Below, piece after piece: positions 1 through 8,354 of a stretch of 64,000 bases of DNA. The position numbers and the translations under genes are program-made. The stretch spans positions 186,001 to 250,000 of the forward strand of contig NZ_WBMT01000016.1 in NCBI RefSeq assembly GCF_008923185.1, written 5' to 3'. Source of the stretch: Actinomadura rudentiformis. GTDB taxonomy: Bacteria > Actinomycetota > Actinomycetes > Streptosporangiales > Streptosporangiaceae. Position 1 is the stretch's first letter; each line of letters starts with the position of its first letter. The notes under the pieces were generated by a model. The model was given only the letters and a program-made list of their open reading frames with translations, did not search any database and was not told where the DNA came from.

Positions 1-66
1 CTGATACCGAGCACCCACTGATCCCGAGCAGACGTACCGACCCCTGAGACCGGAGGTCCACCCCCC

Positions 67-1086
67 ATGAGACTCCGCAGATCAGCCGCCGTCCTCGTCC
101 CGCTCCTCCTGGCCACCGCCGCGTGCGGCGGGGACGACTCGGGCAAGACCAAGAGCGCGTCCGGCAAGGAACTCGACAAGGTCACGCTGACGCTCAACTG
201 GTACCCCTACGGCGAGCACGCCCCGTTCTACTACGGCAAGAAGCAGGGCATCTACGAGAAGCACGGCATCGCCATCGACATCAAGGCCGGCCAGGGCTCG
301 CAGAAGACGGTGCAGGCGACCGGCGCGGGCCAGACCGACTTCGGCTGGGCGGACACGCCGCCGCTCATGGCGGGCGTCGGCCAGGGACTGCCGGTCAAGA
401 GCCTCGGCGTGTTCCTGCAGACGACCCCCGTCTCGGTGCAGTCGTTCACCAGCAAGGCCATCAAGACGCCGGCCGACCTCAAGGGCAAGCGCATCGCCTC
501 TACCGCCGGTGACGCGCCGTCGAAGACGTTCCCGGTGTTCCTGAAGAAGAACGGCCTCACCGAGACCGACGTGCGTATCCAGAACACCGACCCGGCGGGG
601 AAGATGGCCGCGGTGATGTCCGGCCAGGTCGACGCGCTCATCGGCTACGCCAACGACCAGGGCCCGACCATGCAGAACAAGTCGGGCAAGCCCGTGTCGT
701 ACCTGCGCTTCTCCTCGTTCGGGCTGAGCTACTACTCCAACGGCCTCATCGTCGGCGAGCGCAAGCTGAAGAGCTCGCCCGACCTGGCCAAGCGCATGTT
801 CGCGGCGACCAGCGAGGCCTGGACCGCGGCCGAGAAGGACCCGGCCGGCGCCGTCGCGTCCATGCAGGGCGCCTCCGCGCAGCTGCCGCCGCCCAACGTC
901 CTCACCGACCAGTTCAAGACGACGGTCACGCTGCTCCACACCGCCGCCACCAAGGGCAAGGCCCCCGGCGTCAACACCGCCGCCGACTGGACGCAGACCA
1001 TCAATCTCTTCGCCCAGACCGGCGTGATCGGCAAGGCGGAGGCACCCGAGAAGTACTGGGCCTCGGACATGGCCCCGCAAGGCTGA
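67..1086 (+). CDS. NMT1/THI5-type ABC transporter substrate-binding lipoprotein
   Basis: The 339-residue product starts with a basic, hydrophobic signal ending in a lipobox-like Thr-Ala-Ala-Cys (Cys20), so it is probably anchored outside the membrane. The mature part has the NMT1/SsuA pattern: NWYPYGEHAPFYYGKKQGIY near residue 44, followed by a TDFGWADTP segment. This family delivers nitrate/sulfonate/taurine-type or pyrimidine-precursor ligands to an importer; the ligand here cannot be read. GGAGGT at 52-57 fixes the ATG. The ATPase follows 9 nt downstream. No permease lies between or after them, so it is probably just left of the window. Confidence 0.9.
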   Translation: MRLRRSAAVLVPLLLATAACGGDDSGKTKSASGKELDKVTLTLNWYPYGEHAPFYYGKKQGIYEKHGIAIDIKAGQGSQKTVQATGAGQTDFGWADTPPLMAGVGQGLPVKSLGVFLQTTPVSVQSFTSKAIKTPADLKGKRIASTAGDAPSKTFPVFLKKNGLTETDVRIQNTDPAGKMAAVMSGQVDALIGYANDQGPTMQNKSGKPVSYLRFSSFGLSYYSNGLIVGERKLKSSPDLAKRMFAATSEAWTAAEKDPAGAVASMQGASAQLPPPNVLTDQFKTTVTLLHTAATKGKAPGVNTAADWTQTINLFAQTGVIGKAEAPEKYWASDMAPQG

Positions 1087-1095
1087 CGGAGGGCC

Positions 1096-1926
1096 GTGGA
1101 GATCACCAGCGAGGACAGGGCCGAGGCGAGGACCGGGCGCGCGGGCGAAGGGACCGACGCGGCGGTGCGGATCGAGGATGTCGCGGTCCGGTTCCGGACG
1201 AAGAAGCGTGACGTGACGGCACTGCGCGAGGTGTCGCTGGACGTCGGCATGGGCGAGTTCGTGGCGATCGTCGGCCCGTCGGGCTGCGGCAAGTCGACGC
1301 TGCTGAAACTGGTGGCCGGCTTGCTCAAGCCGTCCGGCGGCGGGGTCTGGCTCCGCGGCGAGAAGGTCGCCGGCCCGCGGCGCGACATCGGCTATGTGTT
1401 CCAGCGGGCCGCGCTGCTCGAATGGCGGACCGCCCGGCGCAACATCCTGCTCCAGGCCGAGATGCGGCGCATGCCCGCCGGGCAGGCGCGGGAGCGGGCG
1501 GACAAGCTGATCGAGATGACCGGGCTGCGCGGGTTCGAGGACGCGCACCCACACGAGCTGTCGGGCGGCATGCAGCAGCGGGTGGCGCTGTGCCGGGCGC
1601 TGCTGCACGAGCCGCCGGTGCTGCTCATGGACGAGCCGTTCGGCGCGCTGGACGCCCTCACCCGCGAGCAGATGAACGTCGAGCTCAACCGCATCTGGCG
1701 GGAGACCGGGACGACGGTCCTGCTGGTCACCCACTCGATCGCGGAGGCGGTCTATCTCGCCGACCGGGTGGTGGTCATGACGCCGCGGCCGGGCACCGTC
1801 GAGGAGATCATCGACGTTGGCCTGCCGCCCGAACGGGACTACGCCGCGACCATGGCGCGGCCCGAGTTCGCGCGCGCCACGCGGCGCATCCGGGACCTGC
1901 TCGGTGCCGGCTCCGCGCACGACTGA
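1096..1926 (+). CDS. ABC transporter ATP-binding protein (SsuB/TauB type)
   Basis: This 276-residue nucleotide-binding subunit should energise import together with the upstream NMT1-type binding protein. Visible motifs are Walker A GPSGCGKST (60-68), the signature LSGGMQQR from about 155, Walker B VLLMDEPFGALD from about 175 and a switch His in VTHS. The start is GTG at 1096, just behind an ACGGAGGG ribosome site. The first 23 residues are a charged extension not needed for the fold, so a start slightly downstream is possible. The stop codon lies in the first copy of a 19-nt tandem repeat. Confidence 0.93.
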   Translation: MEITSEDRAEARTGRAGEGTDAAVRIEDVAVRFRTKKRDVTALREVSLDVGMGEFVAIVGPSGCGKSTLLKLVAGLLKPSGGGVWLRGEKVAGPRRDIGYVFQRAALLEWRTARRNILLQAEMRRMPAGQARERADKLIEMTGLRGFEDAHPHELSGGMQQRVALCRALLHEPPVLLMDEPFGALDALTREQMNVELNRIWRETGTTVLLVTHSIAEAVYLADRVVVMTPRPGTVEEIIDVGLPPERDYAATMARPEFARATRRIRDLLGAGSAHD

Positions 1927-1973
1927 CGGCGCCGTGCACGACCAACGGCGCCATGCACGACCAACGGCTCTTC
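1917..1973 (+). repeat. three 19-nt tandem copies spanning a stop codon
   Basis: Units at 1917-1935, 1936-1954 and 1955-1973 share the core GCACGACYRACGGC. The TGA of the ABC ATPase gene lies in unit 1 and the two extra units form part of the spacer before the next gene. Unit 3 diverges at its end. No hairpin explains it. Slipped-strand duplication is the simplest origin (inference). Confidence 0.85.
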
Positions 1974-2006
1974 TCGGGACGGGTTTCTCTGGAGTGAAGG
2001 GGATTC

Positions 2007-3161
2007 ATGGGGACGGAACGCAGGTCCGTCGGCGTGGTCATGAACGGCGTGACCGGACGGATGGGATACCGCCAGCATCTGCTCCGGTCGATTCTGGCCA
2101 TCCGCGAGGAGGGCGGGCTGCCGCTCGCGGACGGGACCGTGCTGTGGCCCGAGCCGATTCTGGTCGGCCGCACCGCCGGCAAACTCCAGGCCCTCGCCGA
2201 ACGGCACGGGCTCACCGAGTGGACCACCGACCTGGCCGAGGCGCTGGACCGCCCCGGAGTGGAGATCTACTTCGACACGCAGATCACCGGCGCCCGGACC
2301 GGGGCGATCCGGGCGGCGATCGCCGCCGGCAAGCACATCTACACCGAGAAGCCGCTGGCCGATGACCTGTCCGGCGCGCTGGAGCTGGCCCGGCTGGCCG
2401 ACGAAGCGGGGATCAAGCACGGCGTCGTCCAGGACAAGCTGTTCCTGCCCGGTCTGCGCAAGCTGCGGCGGCTGGTGGAAGGCGGCTTCTTCGGGCAGAT
2501 CCTGTCGGTGCGGGGCGAGTTCGGCTACTGGGTCTTCGAGGGCGACTGGCAGGAGGCACAGCGGCCGAGCTGGAACTACCGGGCCGAGGACGGCGGCGGC
2601 ATCATCGCCGACATGTTCTGCCACTGGCGGTACGTGCTCGACGAGATCGTGGCGCCGGTGCGGTCGGTGCAGTGCCTTGGCGCCACCCATATCCCCGGAC
2701 GGGTGGACGAGGACGGCAAACCCTACGAGGCCACGGCCGACGACGCGGCGTACGGCATCTTCGAGCTGGACGGCGGCATCGTCGCGCAGATCAACTCGTC
2801 GTGGGCGACCCGCGTCTTCCGCGACGAGCTGGTGGAGTTCCAGGTGGACGGCACCGAGGGCAGCGCCGTCGCCGGCCTGCGCCGCTGCCGTGTCCAGCAC
2901 CGTTCGATGACGCCCAAGCCGGTCTGGAACCCCGACTTGCCCGCCACCGAGGACTTCCGCGGGCAGTGGCAGGAGGTGCCCGACAACGCCGAGTACGGCA
3001 ACGGGTTCAAGGTCCAGTGGGAGGCGTTCCTGCGGCACGTGGCCGAGGACGCCCCGTTCAAATGGGACTTCCACGCCGGAGCACGCGGCGTCCAACTAGC
3101 CGAGCTGGGGCTGCGCGCCTGGCGCGAGGGCCGCCGCCTAGAGGTCCCGGAGCTGACGTGA
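2007..3161 (+). CDS. Gfo/Idh/MocA family oxidoreductase
   Basis: The 384-residue product is an NAD(P)-dependent sugar or polyol dehydrogenase-type enzyme. The Rossmann entry is unusual, NGVTGRMGY near residue 13. The family's EKP motif is present as YTEKPLADD (Glu114-Lys115-Pro116; the Lys contacts cofactor and substrate). The C-terminal half has the expected mixed sheet region. An AAGGGG element precedes the ATG. It follows the ABC genes in the same direction after an 80-nt gap holding the 19-nt repeats, so it probably acts on the imported compound or a derivative. The substrate cannot be told. Confidence 0.88.
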   Translation: MGTERRSVGVVMNGVTGRMGYRQHLLRSILAIREEGGLPLADGTVLWPEPILVGRTAGKLQALAERHGLTEWTTDLAEALDRPGVEIYFDTQITGARTGAIRAAIAAGKHIYTEKPLADDLSGALELARLADEAGIKHGVVQDKLFLPGLRKLRRLVEGGFFGQILSVRGEFGYWVFEGDWQEAQRPSWNYRAEDGGGIIADMFCHWRYVLDEIVAPVRSVQCLGATHIPGRVDEDGKPYEATADDAAYGIFELDGGIVAQINSSWATRVFRDELVEFQVDGTEGSAVAGLRRCRVQHRSMTPKPVWNPDLPATEDFRGQWQEVPDNAEYGNGFKVQWEAFLRHVAEDAPFKWDFHAGARGVQLAELGLRAWREGRRLEVPELT

Positions 3162-3192
3162 CCGTGCGCATCGCGGCGCACGGCGCCTGAGT

Positions 3193-3236
3193 CATCGGGG
3201 TTCCATCGAAGATTCATCGGGGTTTCCATCGGGGTC
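3193..3236 (+). repeat. short direct repeats upstream of the sugar dehydrogenase
   Basis: CATCGGGGT occurs at 3193-3201, 3215-3223 and 3228-3236, with a degenerate copy CATCGAAG at 3204-3211. The cluster lies between the oxidoreductase stop and the LacI-type operator, where an activator or polymerase would bind. It may be an array of half-sites or a slippage product. Confidence 0.5.
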
Positions 3237-3241
3237 TAGTG

Positions 3242-3255
3242 AGAAAGCGCTTTCA
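3242..3255. promoter_or_regulatory. LacI-family (cre-like) operator
   Basis: GAAAGCGCTTTC at 3243-3254 is a perfect 12-bp palindrome with a central CG. The 14-mer at 3242-3255 matches TGNAANCGNTTNCA at 13 of 14 positions. Its centre is about 33 nt before the ATG of the sugar dehydrogenase gene, a typical repressor position. No lacI-type gene is in the window, so the regulator is encoded elsewhere. Confidence 0.75.
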
Positions 3256-3281
3256 ATCACTCCGACCAGAGGACGGATGGG

Positions 3282-5402
3282 ATGCGCAGGACAAGATGGT
3301 TCCATCTAGCGATCGCCGTGGCCGTCGCCGCCTCACTGCAGGTGGCGCCGGCGTACGCGAACTCCACGCAGGCACGTTCGGCACCTCCGGGCGAGCCGAT
3401 CCTCGACCCGATACCGGAGGAGCCGATCACCTCCGGGCTCGGGCTGACCGTCGAAGAGTTCGCCCAGTTCCCCAAATCGGACCCGACCCCTCCGCCCACC
3501 GACCAGCGGCTCATGCGGGTGGCGCGGATCAACCATCTCGGTGAGATCCCCGATGGTTCGCGGCGGAAGTACGTGCCGGATCTGAACGGCAAGATGTATC
3601 TCGTCGAGGACGGCAAGGCGCCCACGGTCTATCTCGACGTCGGCGCCGCGTTCGCCCCGGCGTTCTTCTCGGGCAAGGGCATGGGCCAGGGATTCGGCTT
3701 CGTCACGTTCGACCCGGGCTTCAGGACGAACGGCCGCTTCTACACCGTGCACACCGAGCTGGCCTCGGCCGCGACCAGGCAGCCGGACTTCACCCCCCAG
3801 CCGAACACGACCTATCACGGCATCGTCACCGAATGGACGGCCGAGAACCCGGCCGCCGACACGTTCAGGGGAACGCGGCGCGAGGTCCTCAGGATCGGGT
3901 TCGCCGGGCAGATCCACGGCATCCAGCAGATCGACTTCAACCCGACGGCGCGGGCGGGCAGCACGGAGGCCCGCGTGCTGTACGTGGCCGTCGGCGACGG
4001 CGGCATAGGCGCGCGCACGACCGTCCCGCAGGATCTCTCGGTCCCGCACGGCAAGATCCTCCGCATCGACCCGCGCGGCAACGACAGTGCCAACGGGCAG
4101 TACGGCATCCCGAAGGACAACCCCTTCGCCGGCAGGGCCGGCGTGCTCGGCGAGATCTACTCGTACGGCATGCGCGACCCGCACCGCTTCAGCTGGGACC
4201 CGGGCGGACGGCACCGCATGTTCCTCGGGCACATCGGCGAGCACGCCATCGAGGCGATCTACGACGTGCGCCCCGGCGCCAACCTCGGCTGGAGCGAGCG
4301 CGAGGGGAGCTGGGTCTTCGACCGCGCCGCCACCAACCCCTGCCACCGGCTCTACCCGCTGCCGGCCGACGACGCCAAGAACGGCTACACCTACCCGGTC
4401 GCCATGTACGACCACAACCCGCCGCCCACCTGGAACTGCACCTCCGACGTCGGCCGTGCGGTTGCGGGCGGCTTCGTCTACCGCGGCAACAAGATCCCGG
4501 CGCTGCGCGGCAAGTACGTCTTCGACGACCTCGTCGACGGCCGGATCTTCTACACCGAGGAACGCGACATGCGGCTCGGCGCCAAGCCCGCCCCGCTGCA
4601 CCAGCTCATGATCTACGACGGCGCGACCGGCCGCCGCGTCACCATGCCCGACCTGTCCGGCCCCGGCTCGATCGGCGACCCCAAGCGCCCCGACCTGCGG
4701 ATCGGCCGCGACGGCTCCGGCGAGCTCTACCTGATCGCCAAGTCCAACGGGAAGATCTGGAAGGTCACCGGGACGCGGACCTTCGCGGGTTGCCAGGTCG
4801 GCCGCACTCCCGTCCGGCATGTCATGGCCGCCAGGAACTGGGCACCGGTCACCCCTGCGAAGTGGCAGTTCCCCGGCAAGGAAGCGGTCCTCGCCGAAGC
4901 GGGCGCCGCACGCCCAGGACCTCGCCGCCCGTTCGAGTACGCGGTGCTGACGGCCGGTCCGGTCTGGGGATCGTTCCAGCTGGAGGCGGAGGTACGGCTG
5001 GACACCCCGGTCTCGGTCTCCAACCGGGACGTGATCCTCGTCTACGGGTACCGCTCCGACCTGGAGTTCTCGTACGCCCACCTCTCGTCGGACAACAAGA
5101 TCTATCCGCATAACGGGATCTTCACGGTGAACAACGCCGACCGGCTGCGGCTGGACGACCAGTGGGACCCGGTGCGCTCGGTCGGCGCGGCACCCGCGGT
5201 CAGCGACGAGCGCTGGCACAGGGTCCGGCTCCGGCACTGCGCCGGCACGGGCGAGACCGCCGTCTACCTTGACGGCGCGAAGAAGCCGCTGATGACCGCA
5301 GTGGACGCCACGTTCCCGGCGGGCCGCGTCGGCTTCGGCTCGTTCGACAACATCGGCCGTATCCGCGACCTCAAGGTCACCGGAACGCGGGTGGGCCGAT
5401 GA
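3282..5402 (+). CDS. secreted PQQ-dependent sugar dehydrogenase (GSDH family) with C-terminal jelly-roll-like domain
   Basis: The 706-residue protein has a signal peptide of about 26 residues. Residues ~65-500 match the glucose/sorbosone dehydrogenase propeller: VGDGGIGARTTVPQDLSVPHGKILRI-type loops, a YGMRDPHRFSWDP block, and GGFVYRGNKIPALRGKYVFDD. Such enzymes oxidise sugars outside the cell with PQQ. The last ~190 residues (FEYAVLTAGPVWGSFQLEAE onward) resemble a 3-keto-disaccharide hydrolase/LamG-like beta sandwich, which makes the protein longer than plain GSDH enzymes. GAGGACGG precedes the ATG. A LacI-type operator sits just upstream and the next gene overlaps by 4 nt. Confidence 0.85.
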   Translation: MRRTRWFHLAIAVAVAASLQVAPAYANSTQARSAPPGEPILDPIPEEPITSGLGLTVEEFAQFPKSDPTPPPTDQRLMRVARINHLGEIPDGSRRKYVPDLNGKMYLVEDGKAPTVYLDVGAAFAPAFFSGKGMGQGFGFVTFDPGFRTNGRFYTVHTELASAATRQPDFTPQPNTTYHGIVTEWTAENPAADTFRGTRREVLRIGFAGQIHGIQQIDFNPTARAGSTEARVLYVAVGDGGIGARTTVPQDLSVPHGKILRIDPRGNDSANGQYGIPKDNPFAGRAGVLGEIYSYGMRDPHRFSWDPGGRHRMFLGHIGEHAIEAIYDVRPGANLGWSEREGSWVFDRAATNPCHRLYPLPADDAKNGYTYPVAMYDHNPPPTWNCTSDVGRAVAGGFVYRGNKIPALRGKYVFDDLVDGRIFYTEERDMRLGAKPAPLHQLMIYDGATGRRVTMPDLSGPGSIGDPKRPDLRIGRDGSGELYLIAKSNGKIWKVTGTRTFAGCQVGRTPVRHVMAARNWAPVTPAKWQFPGKEAVLAEAGAARPGPRRPFEYAVLTAGPVWGSFQLEAEVRLDTPVSVSNRDVILVYGYRSDLEFSYAHLSSDNKIYPHNGIFTVNNADRLRLDDQWDPVRSVGAAPAVSDERWHRVRLRHCAGTGETAVYLDGAKKPLMTAVDATFPAGRVGFGSFDNIGRIRDLKVTGTRVGR

Positions 5403-6331
5403 GGACCGACAGGACGGCGGCGGCCCTGGTGGCCGTCGCACTGGGTGGGTCGCTCGTGGTGGCCGCTGCAACCCCTGCGGCGGCCCACCCTGACACACTC
5501 CGGCGGCACTTGATCGCCTCGTACGACTTCGACCACCCCGTCCCGGGGAACCCGTCCCGCGAGCGGGACCGGGGCCGGTCGAGGACGCCCATCGACCTGG
5601 TGAACGGCGGCGCCGCCATGCGCGTGCGCGACCGCGCGTACCGCGGCAGCCGGAACGCCCTCCAGCTCGGCCAGGTCAACCCCACCACCTCGGGCAACGA
5701 CGACTGGAAGGCAGGCATCTTCGGCTCGCCCGGAGTGCCCAGCCTCCGCGCGTTCAACGGGGTGAAACAGATCTCGATCACGGGCTGGTTCAAGATGACC
5801 GGCCAGAACCCGAGCCCCAATTCCAACAGCGCCGACCCGAACGACTTCTACAACGCCGTGGGCCTCGCCGGCGTGCTCAGTGGCACCTCCTCGGGCCACG
5901 ACGTACGGGCGCTCCTGGAGGTCATCAACGTCGCGGGCGAGCTCCGCGTGGTCGCCCTCGGCCGCCGCGTGGACGGCGCGTCCTCCCAGACGTTCGCCGC
6001 GAACCAGCCGTGGCAGCAGGTCCTGCCCCCGAACACCTGGGTCGCGCTGGCCGCCACGTTCGACTTCGACACCGGCACGATGAAGCTCTACAAGAACGGA
6101 CGCCCCCTCGACGGCTTCTACGTCCTGCCCGGGGATCCGTGGGCCGTCGAAGGCCCGCCCGAACCCGACCTAGCCTCCGCCACCGACCCCCGAGGCATCA
6201 AGATCGGCGGCAGCTTCCCGCAGAACGACCGCGAGGGCAATCCCTGCAACTGCCGCATGGACGGCCTGAAGTTCTATGACCGCGCCCTGACCGACCGGGA
6301 GGTCTACCTGCAGTACCGCTTGACCCGCTGA
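5399..6331 (+). CDS. secreted LamG/concanavalin-like protein
   Basis: The 310-residue product has an Ala-rich signal peptide ending near the AAAH at residues ~28-31. It is followed by a single LamG-type beta sandwich (ISITGWFKM, WVALAATFDFDTGTMKLYKNGRPL, MDGLKFYDRALTDREV). Such domains bind glycans or act as passive modules, and no catalytic motif is visible. The start ATG overlaps the dehydrogenase stop as ATGA, so the two are translationally coupled and probably work together on an extracellular carbohydrate under the same LacI-type control. Confidence 0.8.
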   Translation: MRTDRTAAALVAVALGGSLVVAAATPAAAHPDTLRRHLIASYDFDHPVPGNPSRERDRGRSRTPIDLVNGGAAMRVRDRAYRGSRNALQLGQVNPTTSGNDDWKAGIFGSPGVPSLRAFNGVKQISITGWFKMTGQNPSPNSNSADPNDFYNAVGLAGVLSGTSSGHDVRALLEVINVAGELRVVALGRRVDGASSQTFAANQPWQQVLPPNTWVALAATFDFDTGTMKLYKNGRPLDGFYVLPGDPWAVEGPPEPDLASATDPRGIKIGGSFPQNDREGNPCNCRMDGLKFYDRALTDREVYLQYRLTR

Positions 6332-6382
6332 TTCCCCACGCCTTGCCTTTCGCGGGTACATGATCCGTGTGAGGTGGAGCGC

Positions 6383-6769
6383 ATGACCTGGGGACCCTTG
6401 GAATTCCTCGTGCTGTCCTTCCCGGGCCCCGCGCCCGGGAAGGGCGCCGTGAGCGCCCTGACGCCCCTGCGCGCAGGCGGCGTCGAGGTCGTCGACACCC
6501 TCCTGGTGACCAAGGCTCCGGACGGCACGGTGCAGACGACCGAGCTGGCCGACCTCCCCGAGTTCCACGACCTCACCTCCGAACACGACCTGATCGCGGT
6601 CGAGGACGCCGAGGAGGTCGCCGCGGGCCTCGACCCCGGCACCTGCGCGCTCGCCGTGCTGGTCGAGCACTCCTGGGCGAAGGAGGCCGCCGCCACCATC
6701 AAACGCGCAGGCGGCCGCCTCGCCGCCTCCATCCGCATCCCCGCCGACCACATTCCGGAGAAGACATGA
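6383..6769 (+). CDS. DUF6325 family protein
   Basis: The 128-residue cytoplasmic product begins MTWGPLEFLVLSFPG and ends with the AGGRLAASIRIP block typical of DUF6325, a family of unknown function common in actinomycetes. ATG at 6383 is chosen because GAGGTGG lies 5 nt before it; an in-frame GTG at 6374 would put the start inside that ribosome site. It overlaps the following SHOCT-domain gene by 4 nt, a pairing usual for this family. Confidence 0.8.
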   Translation: MTWGPLEFLVLSFPGPAPGKGAVSALTPLRAGGVEVVDTLLVTKAPDGTVQTTELADLPEFHDLTSEHDLIAVEDAEEVAAGLDPGTCALAVLVEHSWAKEAAATIKRAGGRLAASIRIPADHIPEKT

Positions 6770-7002
6770 GACGCCGCGGAACGCCACTCCTGCGAGGCGC
6801 CCTCATCAACCGCACGGTCAACGCGCCCCTCCAGACGTCGGTCCGCACGGCCTCGGTCACCGACCAGCTCCTCCACCTGTGCCAGTTGCTGCACCAAGGC
6901 CTGCTGACCCAAGAGGAGTACGCCGCCGTCAAAGCCGAGCTCCTCGTCGGACCCGAACGCTATGGTCCGTTCTGTGACGGAGATCCGATATCTGCAAGGT
7001 GA
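6766..7002 (+). CDS. small SHOCT-domain protein
   Basis: The 78-residue product has a basic N-terminal stretch and a C-terminal SHOCT-like helical hairpin (LLHLCQLLHQGLLTQEEYAAVKAELL). SHOCT segments promote oligomerisation. The start overlaps the DUF6325 stop (ATGA). The last ~40 nt overlap the start of the macro-domain gene in another frame, so the three genes are packed as one operon. This copy is shorter than most partners of DUF6325 proteins, which often carry a longer glycine/proline-rich middle. Confidence 0.7.
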   Translation: MRRRGTPLLRGALINRTVNAPLQTSVRTASVTDQLLHLCQLLHQGLLTQEEYAAVKAELLVGPERYGPFCDGDPISAR

Positions 7003-7447
7003 CGCGACGTCACCGCAGGCCAAGGGCGTCAAGGTCATCGCGCACGTGTGCAACGACCTGGGCGGCTGGGGCAAGGGCTTCGTTCTGGCGATCTCACGCC
7101 GCTGGCCCGAACCAGAGGCGGCCTACCGCGCGTGGCATCGTGACCGGGCACGCAACGACTTCGGCCTTGGCAGCATCCAGCTCGTCCAGGTGACCCCGTA
7201 CGTCTGGGTCGCCAACATGGTGGCCCAGCGAGGCGTCAAGCCCAGCCGCAAGGGCCCGCCGGTCCGCTACGAGGCGCTGGACAAGTGCCTGGCCGCCCTG
7301 GCGCCCGAGGTCACGTCCCTCAAGGCCTCCGTCCACATGCCCCGCATAGGCTGCGGCCTGGCCGGCGGCAAATGGGAACGCGTAGAGCCCCTGATCGAAT
7401 CCAACCTGACCGCCCACGACATAGCCGTCACCGTCTACGACACCTGA
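6962..7447 (+). CDS. macro-domain (ADP-ribose-binding) protein, TARG1/POA1-like
   Basis: The product has 161 residues from ATG 6962, or 157 from GTG 6974; the latter gives the family-like start MTEIRYLQGDAT, and neither has a clear ribosome site. It is a single macro domain: VIAHVCNDLGGWGKGF (ADP-ribose pocket loop), WVANMVAQRG, and MPRIGCGLAGGKW, a motif close to the TARG1/POA1 catalytic loop. Relatives remove ADP-ribose from proteins or nucleic acids or hydrolyse ADP-ribose phosphate. It sits at the end of the DUF6325-SHOCT operon, which suggests but does not prove a shared role. Confidence 0.82.
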   Translation: MVRSVTEIRYLQGDATSPQAKGVKVIAHVCNDLGGWGKGFVLAISRRWPEPEAAYRAWHRDRARNDFGLGSIQLVQVTPYVWVANMVAQRGVKPSRKGPPVRYEALDKCLAALAPEVTSLKASVHMPRIGCGLAGGKWERVEPLIESNLTAHDIAVTVYDT

Positions 7448-7459
7448 GGTTGTGCAGGG

Positions 7460-7819
7460 TCAGGACGCTCCTCGGCGGAGGAAGCGCAGGAGGCGGCGGG
7501 TCTGGTCGGGGTCGGTGCTGGCCAGGGCTATTCCGTTCGCCATGGTGAGGAGGTCCGTGGCCGTGAGGTCCGCGCGGACGACACCGGATCTTTGGGCGCG
7601 GGTCAGGAGGGCGGAGGCGGTCGCGTGCACGGACTCGTGCCGGTCTTCGAAGAGCGGGGCGTCGGCGGCCAGGGTGCGTTGAGTGGTGATGTACGAGCGC
7701 AGCCAGGCGAAGAGCGCGTCGGCGGGCGAGCGGGCTTCGAGGAGGGCCTCGCCTTCGTCGCAGAGCGCGGCCACCGGGTCCGCTCGCATGTCAGCTGGGT
7801 CTTGACCAGGGGAGGACAT
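7460..7819 (-). pseudogene. TetR-family regulator remnant lacking the DNA-binding domain
   Basis: The open frame of 119 residues matches only the ligand-binding half of a TetR regulator of the SbtR-like type (PVAALCDEGEALLEARSPAD, then LFAWLRSYI and a VRADLTATDLLTMANGIALA-type helix pair). The ~60 N-terminal residues that should carry the helix-turn-helix are absent. Upstream on the same strand lies the 3' end of an unrelated gene, overlapping by 29 nt, and I found no helix-turn-helix in the other frames. The downstream end reads like the natural C-terminus. It is most likely a deletion remnant; a functional ligand-binding-only protein cannot be excluded. Confidence 0.7.
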
Positions 7820-8354
7820 GGTCCCTGTCCAGGAGGTCGGGGCGTTCGAGACGGTCGAGCATCACGTGGACGGCCTGGCGCGCGTCGCGGGTCCATGTGA
7901 AGCAGTGCTGGGCGGAGGTGCACTCGGTGGCCGCGCGGCGGCGGGCGGCTTCGACGATCTCCGGGGCGTCTCTGGCCATGTCCTCGATGTCCCACGTGGT
8001 GAGCTGTAGGTCGGTGAGGCCGGGAGGGTTGGCGAGTCTTTTGCGGAGCCACTCCCAGGGGGACTCTTCGATGTAGTGGCGTTCGCTGGGCTCCGGGCCG
8101 GTGAAGTACGGGTGGAAGTGCGCGGCCGCGAAGTTGCCGGGTGGTCCGTCGAGACGGTCGAAGAGGTCGGCGCGCCAGAGCGGCTGGTCGACGAGGACCT
8201 TCTGGGCCGCCGACTCGGTGCCGCGCGGTTCCTGCGGGACGAGGCGGCGGAGCTCCAGGCGCGCGCCGTGTTCAAGGTGGCTGTCGGTCAGATCGATCTC
8301 GAACCAATGCCGGACGAGGATCGCCACCTCGTCGTAGACGAACGCGTGTTGCAC
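7791..8354 (-). CDS. conserved actinobacterial protein of unknown function
   Basis: The 187-residue product starts with GTG behind AAGGGG. I recognise the pattern (EHGARLELRRLVP, PLWRADLFDRLDGPPGNFAAAHFHP) from uncharacterised actinomycete proteins but know no function. The protein is soluble, rich in Trp, His and acidic residues, with no signal peptide. The HFHP block could bind metal, which is only a guess. Its last codons overlap the TetR remnant, and the C-terminus (DRDHVLPWSRPS) could have been altered by the same deletion. Confidence 0.6.
   Translation of the reverse strand: MQHAFVYDEVAILVRHWFEIDLTDSHLEHGARLELRRLVPQEPRGTESAAQKVLVDQPLWRADLFDRLDGPPGNFAAAHFHPYFTGPEPSERHYIEESPWEWLRKRLANPPGLTDLQLTTWDIEDMARDAPEIVEAARRRAATECTSAQHCFTWTRDARQAVHVMLDRLERPDLLDRDHVLPWSRPS

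Noticed and set aside
82..1920. A 612-codon minus-strand frame opposite the first ABC genes
   Set aside because: The opposite strand holds a lipoprotein and an ATPase with full motifs; the antisense product has no recognisable fold.
1917..1973. Three 19-nt units considered as a regulatory protein array or attachment site
   Set aside because: No integrase, tRNA or mobile gene is nearby and the units overlap a coding end; a local duplication is simpler.
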